Origin: a bacterium | GTDB lineage: Bacteria; Desulfobacterota; Binatia; UBA12015 | Length of the DNA stretch: 11,108 nucleotides | Direction: 5' to 3' | Assembly (NCBI GenBank): GCA_029976905.1 | Contig: JAPOLW010000078.1 | Span: 1 to 11,108 of the forward strand | Shown here: positions 6,116 to 11,108 of the stretch, piece by piece | Layout of the letters: every line of letters begins with the position of its first letter | How positions within the stretch are numbered: the first letter of the stretch is position 1 | The notes under the pieces: generated by a model | What the model was told of the DNA's origin: nothing | What the model saw: only the letters and a program-made list of their open reading frames with translations | Databases searched by the model: none | Program-made: the position numbers and the translations under genes

Positions 6116-7375
6116 TCAGGCGTAGACGACCCGCAGGAAGGCGGCCGAACCCAGGGCGGTTCCGACGGCAACGATGCTTGCGAGCCAACAAAGGGCCTCA
6201 AATCGAGGCGCCGGAAGTGTACGACCGATGCGTTCGAGGCCGAGAGCCGCCAGGCCGGCCAGGGCCGCGCTGCTCGGCAGCAGATAACGACCCTGCGGTT
6301 GCCAGTCGATGCCGACCAGATAGAGCACCAGCAGAACGACGTTGGTCGCGACGATCGCCGTCAAGAGACGACCCGGCCGGCACGGATCGCCCGCTCGCCA
6401 GCTACGCTCCGCGCCGAGAACGGCAAGGCCCGTCGGTAGAAGGAAGGCCACATAGGCGGGCCCTGGAAGGGGGAGGTTGAACCACCCGAACTTGGCCCAG
6501 AAGCCGACCCAGACCGAGACCATCCACCACGGCTCCGAGAAGAGGCGTCCGGCCCCCGGACCACCGGACCAACCCGTGGGCGGACGCAGAAGGACTCCAC
6601 CGGTGCGATGTATCTCGAGCCCCAACCACGAGAGCGTGAGAAAGAGTCCCGGCAGCAGGAGAGCGGGGAAGATGCGCCGTGGCGAGGTGTGCCGGGATTC
6701 CACCAGAAGCACGGCGATCGCCGGAGCGACAAGGACGGCCGAAGACTTGGTCCACAACGCGAGACCCGCGAACGTGGATGTCGCCAGGGCCCCGAGAACC
6801 GTCGTCCGTCGCGCCATCGAAACGATGCCGGCCGTCGCCACGCCGGCGAGCGCCGTGACCGCCATGTCGTTTCCCACGGTCGACCCGGCGAAGAGGATCT
6901 GGGGAGAGAGCGCAAAAGGCAGGCCGGCCGCGCACGCCACCCGCGGCGATACGCCGAGTCCCCGGCAGGTCGCTACGATGGACACGACGGCCACGACGAG
7001 CCACGACAGATTCGTCGCGCGCGCGAGACGAAGACCGCGCGCCACCGCGCGGCTCTCGTCCGTCGGCTCGGCGGGAAGAAAGGCCCGGCGCCCTCGTTGA
7101 AAGGCGAAGGCGGGATCCAGGCGAAGACGCGGGGAGATGCGCTGCACGCCACCGGCCCGGAGGACGGCGGCGGTCACGACGTAGGCGAGCGGCGGCTGCC
7201 ACGCTTCGTACGTCGGCCCCGACGTCGGGTCGTCGACATCGGGTAGTCCGTGGCCCGCGAGCAGCCAATCGACGTACGCCGTATGTCCATGTTCATCGGG
7301 CGCCTCGACCGGAGGCACCCAGACGATCATCACCACCGCGCAGGCCAGAGCGACGGCGATCGCGACGAACGTCAT
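6116..7375 (-). CDS. Multi-pass membrane protein, DUF2142/GT39-like glycosyltransferase candidate
   Basis: The product has 419 residues from the ATG at 7375, with about 11-13 hydrophobic segments across its length. The first (about 2-20) is followed by PPVEAPDEHGHTAYVDWLLA (21-40), the PDE-H motif of DUF2142 and of GT-C type (GT39-like) enzymes, placed in the first periplasmic loop where the acidic residue is thought to act on a polyprenyl-phosphate sugar. Other family-like elements are FALSPQILFAGSTVGNDM (154-171) and QPQGRYLLP (359-367), matching the closing GRY-x-x-P of DUF2142. The likely role is transfer of a sugar from a lipid carrier at the inner membrane, for surface polysaccharide or glycoprotein. 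That is family inference and no substrate can be named. A GTG at 7414, 13 codons earlier, has GGAG seven bases upstream and adds an Arg before the first segment, so it may be the true start. The frame is open further upstream but that part is Arg/Ala-rich and not protein-like. Confidence 0.8.
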   Translation of the reverse strand: MTFVAIAVALACAVVMIVWVPPVEAPDEHGHTAYVDWLLAGHGLPDVDDPTSGPTYEAWQPPLAYVVTAAVLRAGGVQRISPRLRLDPAFAFQRGRRAFLPAEPTDESRAVARGLRLARATNLSWLVVAVVSIVATCRGLGVSPRVACAAGLPFALSPQILFAGSTVGNDMAVTALAGVATAGIVSMARRTTVLGALATSTFAGLALWTKSSAVLVAPAIAVLLVESRHTSPRRIFPALLLPGLFLTLSWLGLEIHRTGGVLLRPPTGWSGGPGAGRLFSEPWWMVSVWVGFWAKFGWFNLPLPGPAYVAFLLPTGLAVLGAERSWRAGDPCRPGRLLTAIVATNVVLLVLYLVGIDWQPQGRYLLPSSAALAGLAALGLERIGRTLPAPRFEALCWLASIVAVGTALGSAAFLRVVYA

Positions 7376-7584
7376 CGCGCACCATCCCGGAGACCACCGA
7401 TCCGCCCCCGTCACGACGGGGCTCCGGAAGCCCGGCGCAGGTGCGCCCGGCGGTGCGGGGACGAACGAGGCACGAGCGTCTTTCGCACGAGGATCGTCTT
7501 CGGTCGAGCGAGCCGCCCACGGACGCCTCGCGGAGCGCCCTCTCCCCTCCCCGAACCGCCCGGCGGCGCCGTTCCGGCACGCCC

Positions 7585-7605
7585 GCGCGGCGCTCAAAGC
7601 CGCGC
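7585..7605. other. Inverted repeat around the glycosyltransferase stop codon
   Basis: GCGCGGC (7585-7591) and GCCGCGC (7599-7605) form a perfect 7-pair stem. The loop GCTCAAA holds the stop codon (minus strand TGA at 7594-7596). No T run follows on the minus strand, so it may slow or protect transcript ends but is not a classical terminator. The rest of the spacer 7376-7593 shows no gene and no clear promoter. Confidence 0.4.
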
Positions 7606-8655
7606 GACGAACTCTGCCAGCGCCGCCGAGAAGGTCTGCGGCCCGAAGCTCTCGATCCGCTGACGCTGCCGGGCCAGAACGCGCGCGCGCAACGCGTCGT
7701 CGTCGAGGAGTCGACGCACCGCCTCCGCACCGCGGGGCACATTGCGGCCGTGCAGCAGGACACCGGCGCCCCCCAGCGTCTGCGCCGTGGCGCCGGCGGC
7801 GCGAGCCACGACGGGGAGATCGTGTAGCATCGCCTCGAGGAGCGGAACGCAAAACCCTTCGTGCTCACTCATGCAGAGGAAGACGTCCGCGACCCGGTAG
7901 TAGGCGGCCAATTCGGAAAAGGACACCTTGCCCGCGAAGACCACGTGCGTGGCGACACCGAGCGAGGCGGCAACGTCGATCAGATCCTTGCGATAGTCGT
8001 CGATCTCGGGGGCTGCGCCAACCAGGAGGAGGCGCGAGACCGGGTCGACGAAGCGGTGATACCAGGCGAAGATGCGGATCACGTCCTCCTGGCGCTTATT
8101 GGGGGACAAGCGCCCCACGAAGAGGAAATTCTTGCGGCCATCGGAGAAGCGACGCAGCACGGCCGGGTCCGGTGCGACGTTGCGGAAGGCGTCGAGGTCG
8201 ATCGGAAGCGGCAGGAGTTCCACGTCGCGAAACCCGGACGCGACGAGTTCGGCACGATTGTAGTCCGACACCGTGAGCGGAAGATCGACCAACTCTTTGA
8301 GCGACGCGAGCGCGGCGCGGGCCCGCACGGAAGAGGCCGCCAATTCCTCCCGGTAGGGCGCGAAGTACGAAGCCGGCGTCACGTTGTGATAGACCAACGC
8401 CAGGCGACCGGGAAGGTTTCGCAATCGCGCCTCGATCTGCTCGGACCAGAACGCGTGGTGGTAGATCGTGACCGCGTCGGTGCTCGACGAGAGCTCGTCC
8501 AGCGCCCGCAGGGGCGCCGTCGCCTGCGGGTGGCGGCGCGGCGCGAAGAGGTCGGAGTCGTGGCCCCACGCACGCAGCTGGCGCTGGATCGCGAGGGCCT
8601 GATTGGCCACCGCGTCACCGTATTCGAGACTCGCGAGCAGCTGGTGGATCTGCAT
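7594..8655 (-). CDS. GT4-family (group 1) glycosyltransferase
   Basis: The product has 353 residues from the ATG at 8655. It begins MQIHQLLASLEYGDAVANQA, the usual GT4 opening with a sugar-acceptor loop (EYGDAV). The N-terminal Rossmann half contains YHHAFW (65-70) and ALVYHNVTPASYF (86-98). The C-terminal half contains FLFVGRLSPNKRQEDVIR (177-194), with the phosphate-contacting Arg and Lys of GT-B retaining enzymes, and SEHEGFCVPLLEAM (263-276), which holds the E-x7-E pair (Glu266, Glu274). It is expected to transfer a sugar from a nucleotide-activated donor at the cytoplasmic face of the membrane. Donor and acceptor cannot be told from sequence. The reading frame is open upstream to 9066, but that part overlaps the coiled-coil gene in another frame and is Ser/Arg-rich, so it is discarded. 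The start lies 16 bases after the stop of the coiled-coil gene, suggesting co-transcription. Confidence 0.88.
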   Translation of the reverse strand: MQIHQLLASLEYGDAVANQALAIQRQLRAWGHDSDLFAPRRHPQATAPLRALDELSSSTDAVTIYHHAFWSEQIEARLRNLPGRLALVYHNVTPASYFAPYREELAASSVRARAALASLKELVDLPLTVSDYNRAELVASGFRDVELLPLPIDLDAFRNVAPDPAVLRRFSDGRKNFLFVGRLSPNKRQEDVIRIFAWYHRFVDPVSRLLLVGAAPEIDDYRKDLIDVAASLGVATHVVFAGKVSFSELAAYYRVADVFLCMSEHEGFCVPLLEAMLHDLPVVARAAGATAQTLGGAGVLLHGRNVPRGAEAVRRLLDDDALRARVLARQRQRIESFGPQTFSAALAEFVARL

Positions 8656-8671
8656 GACGAAGCGGCGCGCC

Positions 8672-9130
8672 TCAGACGCCCGCGTCCCGCCGTGCCCGGC
8701 GCAACGACTCGTCGACCAGAGCCTGAGCGTTTGTGTCCATCCACTCCCGTTCGGCGGCAAGCAGCGCCGTGAGTCGGTCGAGCACCCGATCGAGCGCCTC
8801 GTGGACCTCTTTCTGCTGATCGAGGTGCCGCTGGACCAATTTGCGCAGGCCCGACTTGACCAATCGCTCCAGAGCGCCGCGAAGACCCGTGCGCGTCGAC
8901 GACACCGTGCCGAAGTTTTCCATGGTTCCGCGCAGGCCCTCGATCGCCTCGAGCAGGGCGGCGACCTCGGGGGCAAGGGCATCGCTGTGGACGAGGGAGA
9001 GCGGCGGCGTTCCGGTTGCCGCGAAGCGGACCCCGGCATCGAGCGACGCAAGGTCGGCAGCGGCACGCTCCTCCTCCCCGGGCCATTCGACCTCGCCCGG
9101 GACGCGGCTCTTGTCGCGATGCTCCGCCAT
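8672..9130 (-). CDS. Small coiled-coil protein next to the glycosyltransferase
   Basis: The product has 152 residues and belongs to no family I can name with confidence. Residues 1-45 are charged and probably disordered. From about 51 to 150 it is almost all helix-forming, with heptad-like spacing of Leu/Val: ALAPEVAALLEAIEGLRGTM, then a short break (ENFGTVSSTRTG), then LRGALERLVKSGLRKLVQ, RHLDQQKEVHEALDRVLDRL and TALLAAEREW. The segment with a basic-hydrophobic helix followed by QQ-x-x-x-x-x-A-L resembles helical segments attached to methyltransferases and glycosyltransferases of polysaccharide loci. This is a loose resemblance. It has no signal peptide or membrane segment, so it is cytoplasmic and may oligomerise or hold the downstream glycosyltransferase. 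The ATG at 9130 has GGGGAGG directly adjacent, closer than ideal, so the start is somewhat uncertain. The frame is open upstream to 9811, but there it overlaps the dehydrogenase antiparallel to its codon bias and is rejected. Confidence 0.7.
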   Translation of the reverse strand: MAEHRDKSRVPGEVEWPGEEERAAADLASLDAGVRFAATGTPPLSLVHSDALAPEVAALLEAIEGLRGTMENFGTVSSTRTGLRGALERLVKSGLRKLVQRHLDQQKEVHEALDRVLDRLTALLAAEREWMDTNAQALVDESLRRARRDAGV

Positions 9131-9158
9131 CCTCCCCAACGGGTTGGAGCACAACCGC

Positions 9159-9242
9159 GGGCCCGGCTCTAGCCCGGGCCCACGACGACCCCCGGGAAGC
9201 CGGGCGCCGGGCCCGGGCCGGGGCGGCCGCGACTGCCGCCCC
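9159..9242. other. G+C-rich hairpin cluster between two operon segments
   Basis: The 113-base gap 9131-9243 holds GGGCCCGG (9159-9166) pairing with CCGGGCCC (9174-9181), and GGGGCGGC (9220-9227) pairing with GCCGCCCC (9235-9242), both perfect 8-pair stems with 7-base loops. The second lies directly after the stop of the dehydrogenase gene (minus strand). No T run follows on the minus strand, so a factor-independent terminator is not supported. A pause, processing site or attenuating structure that separates the catabolic genes from the glycan genes is plausible. Confidence 0.45.
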
Positions 9243-9243
9243 T

Positions 9244-9993
9244 TTAGGCCGTGGCGGCGCCGTCGATGAGGATGTGCTCGCCGTTTACGTGCCGGGCGTC
9301 GTCCGAGGCCAGGTAGGCGATCGCGGCGGCGATCACCTCGGGGCCGGCCTGGCCGGTGAGGGCCATGCTGCGTTGCAGGAGTTTGTAGTCGGCATCCTCG
9401 GGAAGCCCGGGCGGCACCGACATGGGCGTGTCGATGGAACCGGGTGCGACCGCATTCACCCGCAAGCCGCGCGGGCCGTACTCGACCGCGAGCATCCGGG
9501 AGAGGGAGAGGACACCGCCCTTCGAGGCCGCATACGCCGCCGCGTACGGCGTCGTCCGGAAGGAGATCGCCGACGCCGCGTTCACGATGTTTCCCTTCGA
9601 TTCGAGAAGCGCGGGCAGCGCCGCCTGGCACATGTAGAAGGTGCCCGAGAGATTCACGTCGAGCACGCGCTGCCACTGCTCGGGCGGGAATTCCGCGGTA
9701 TGCCCCATGCGCAGGATCCCGGCCATGTTCACCAGGGCGTCGAGGCGTCCGAAGTGCTCGAGGCACGCCGCGACGGCCTTCTGGCACTGCGCGACGCGAC
9801 TCACGTCGCACGGGTGTGCGATCCCTTCACCACCAACGTCGCCCGCCCGCTGTGCCGACGCCACGAGGGCGTCTTCGACCACGTCCACGCACAGAAGACG
9901 GCCCCCCTCGCTCGCGATCCGTTCCACCGCGGCGCGGCCGATGCCCGATGCCGCGCCCGTGACCAGGACGACCTTATTGTCGAAGCGTTTCAT
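9244..9993 (-). CDS. Classical short-chain dehydrogenase/reductase (SDR)
   Basis: The product has 249 residues, the usual length of a classical SDR. The ATG at 9993 gives the standard N-terminus KVVLVTGAASGIGRA, with the nucleotide-binding TGxxxGIG at 12-19. Asp37 closes the second strand (LLCVDV), which favours NAD(H) over NADP(H). Also present are NMAG (89-92) and the catalytic tetrad Asn114 (LDVNLSG), Ser141, Tyr154 and Lys158 (YAASK), followed by APGSIDTP (183-190). No key residue is missing. It is expected to oxidise an alcohol or reduce a ketone in the cytoplasm. The substrate cannot be read from sequence. It lies 32 bases downstream of an FAD monooxygenase gene, which suggests a shared oxidative pathway, such as catabolism of an aromatic, steroid or terpenoid-like compound. 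The upstream Shine-Dalgarno is only a G-run. The much longer open frame reaching 11055 beyond this start is Arg-rich and overlaps the monooxygenase, so it is not coding. Confidence 0.93.
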   Translation of the reverse strand: MKRFDNKVVLVTGAASGIGRAAVERIASEGGRLLCVDVVEDALVASAQRAGDVGGEGIAHPCDVSRVAQCQKAVAACLEHFGRLDALVNMAGILRMGHTAEFPPEQWQRVLDVNLSGTFYMCQAALPALLESKGNIVNAASAISFRTTPYAAAYAASKGGVLSLSRMLAVEYGPRGLRVNAVAPGSIDTPMSVPPGLPEDADYKLLQRSMALTGQAGPEVIAAAIAYLASDDARHVNGEHILIDGAATA

Positions 9994-10025
9994 CCCCCCA
10001 CCATACGAGACCCGACCGGGCGCCG

Positions 10026-11108
10026 TCACGCCGACTCCGAGGCGGCGCCGACCCGACCGATTTGCGTCACCCCGTGCAGGAAGAGCGCGGCGGTAGCGCC
10101 GGCCCGGCCCCGGAAGAGCGGTCGGGGAAGCAGCGTCGCCGCCAGACGTCGAAGCGGTTCGCCCCACCACGCACGGCTCAGGAGAATCCGCGGCGGCTGC
10201 GCCTGCAAGGCCTGGATCGTGCGCACCTCGGGAAGACGCTCGCTCTCGACCGCGGCACACGCGGCGTCGAGCGCACCGCCGTCGGGCACCGGTGCCGCCA
10301 GGAGGGGGCCGAGGCGGGCGTCGGCAACGACCGCGTCCCGCAGGGCGATGTTGATGCCCTGCCCGCCCACCGGCGACATCGTATGGGCTGCATCCCCAAG
10401 AACCAGAAGGCCGGGCGCGCTCCAGCGCAAGACGCAATCGCTCTCCACGTCGAGAAGGAAGGGCCGCTCCACCACGTCGCGATGCGCCCGCAGGTGTGTC
10501 GCGAGATCCGGGGTGACGTGTGCCGCCATCTCGTCCACCCACTGGCCGATGCCACGGGCACGCAAGGCCCCGAAGGTTCCTTTGAGAATGACCCAACCGA
10601 TCTGCAACATCCCGCCCCACGTCGGGTAGGCGATCAAAAGGTGCCCGCGGCCCGCGTAGCCGCGCACACCCCACCCACCGTCGGGTCGGGGCACCTTGCA
10701 CCACACGATGTCCATCGGCGGGCTGGCCTCGCGGGCCGTCAACCCGGCCTTCCGGCGCACCGCCGAGTTGCGCCCATCGGCGCCGATGACGAGATCCGCG
10801 CGCAATTCCTCCTCGCGATCGCCGACGCGCATCCGCACCCCGACGCAACGTCCGTCCCCGTGCAGAAGGTCGGTGACCAGAGCGCCGCGGATCAGTCGAA
10901 AGGAATCGGTCGCCGCGGCCTCCTCGACGAGCATTTCCAGGAGGGCTGGCTGCGAGACCGCGACGATGCGCGCGCCCCCCTCCCCTGCGGAATCGAGGTC
11001 GAGGCCAAAGACGTGTCGCCGATCGAGGTAGAAATCCATGCGCTCTTGCGTGCACCCGGGGAGGTCTGCGAACCGCCCCGCGAGGCCCATCTCTTCGAGC
11101 ACTCCGAC
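10026..11108 (-). CDS. FAD-dependent monooxygenase, PHBH fold (5' end off window)
   Basis: The frame is open to the right edge, so the N-terminus with the GxGxxG FAD-binding motif is missing; 360 residues are visible. Residues below are counted from a GTG codon at 11102, which is probably internal. The opening VLEEMGLAGRFADLPG fits the region that normally follows about 70 N-terminal residues. Then come the DG motif in DLVIGADGRNSAVRR (103-117), which binds FAD and NAD(P)H, a substrate-domain sheet (GHLLIAYPTWGGMLQIGWV, 153-171), and the second FAD motif LLVLGDAAHTMSPVGGQGIN (232-251) with the GD and the PxxGQG that touches the FAD ribityl chain. The C-terminal helices are typical (LPRPLFRGRAG, then FLHGVTQIGRV). 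Such enzymes hydroxylate or epoxidise an aromatic or isoprenoid substrate using O2 and NAD(P)H. The substrate is not readable. It is the first visible gene of the minus-strand block and is followed after 32 bases by the SDR. Confidence 0.92.
   Translation of the reverse strand, partial: VGVLEEMGLAGRFADLPGCTQERMDFYLDRRHVFGLDLDSAGEGGARIVAVSQPALLEMLVEEAAATDSFRLIRGALVTDLLHGDGRCVGVRMRVGDREEELRADLVIGADGRNSAVRRKAGLTAREASPPMDIVWCKVPRPDGGWGVRGYAGRGHLLIAYPTWGGMLQIGWVILKGTFGALRARGIGQWVDEMAAHVTPDLATHLRAHRDVVERPFLLDVESDCVLRWSAPGLLVLGDAAHTMSPVGGQGINIALRDAVVADARLGPLLAAPVPDGGALDAACAAVESERLPEVRTIQALQAQPPRILLSRAWWGEPLRRLAATLLPRPLFRGRAGATAALFLHGVTQIGRVGAASESA

Noticed and set aside
4697..6439. A 580-codon open frame on the plus strand opposite the beta-helix gene
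   Set aside because: It mirrors the codon bias of the minus-strand gene, which has a signal peptide, PbH1 repeats and a ribosome binding site. The antisense product has no domain pattern. Long antisense frames are expected at this G+C content.
7861..8772. A 303-codon plus-strand frame opposite the glycosyltransferase
   Set aside because: It is the complement of a gene with clear GT4 motifs and has no ribosome binding site or domain of its own.
9016..10629. A 537-codon open frame on the plus strand opposite the SDR and monooxygenase
   Set aside because: Its product is Arg/Pro/Ala-rich low complexity and lies across two clear minus-strand enzymes with intact motifs.

Overview
This is a G+C-rich stretch (about two thirds G+C by eye) of a Gram-negative-type bacterial chromosome with short intergenic gaps. 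Three proteins carry Sec-type signal peptides. A NosD-like beta-helix protein, a DUF2889 protein, a DUF218 protein, a DUF2142-like membrane protein and an FAD-monooxygenase/SDR pair suggest an uncultured deltaproteobacterial-grade lineage (for example Myxococcota or Candidatus Binatota). That placement is inference, because the window has no rRNA or other phylogenetic marker. There is no tRNA, rRNA, CRISPR array, insertion sequence, integrase or phage gene.

Left part (1-2964). Two secreted proteins are transcribed away from each other around a 626-base non-coding region. The left one (minus strand, 1-1015) runs off the window and resembles the N-terminal domain of bacterial lipase-like proteins. 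The right one (1642-2901, plus strand) is a cysteine-rich secreted protein of no family I recognise. It ends at a strong hairpin with A and T runs on its two sides (2929-2964), which can also stop transcription arriving from the right on the other strand. The intergenic region is richer in A/T towards gene 1642-2901 and holds several inverted repeats.

Right part (2965-11108). Every gene is on the minus strand. In transcription order they are: an FAD monooxygenase of the p-hydroxybenzoate-hydroxylase fold (N-terminus off the window); a short-chain dehydrogenase 32 bases later; after 113 bases of G+C-rich hairpins, a small coiled-coil protein followed 16 bases later by a GT4-type glycosyltransferase; a multi-pass DUF2142/GT39-like membrane protein; a secreted parallel beta-helix protein; a DUF2889 protein; and, overlapping it by 16 bases, a DUF218 protein. 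They probably form several transcription units: the oxidative pair suggests small-molecule catabolism, and the coiled-coil, glycosyltransferase and membrane protein suggest cell-surface glycan assembly. The block ends in a 199-base spacer holding imperfect direct repeats, one of which copies the end of the DUF218 gene.

I see no convincing new defence or mobile system. The most interesting items are the unrecognised cysteine-rich secreted protein, the coiled-coil partner of the glycosyltransferase, the uncharacterised C-terminal domain of the beta-helix protein, the repeat-bearing end of the DUF218 gene and the structured spacer at 1016-1641.
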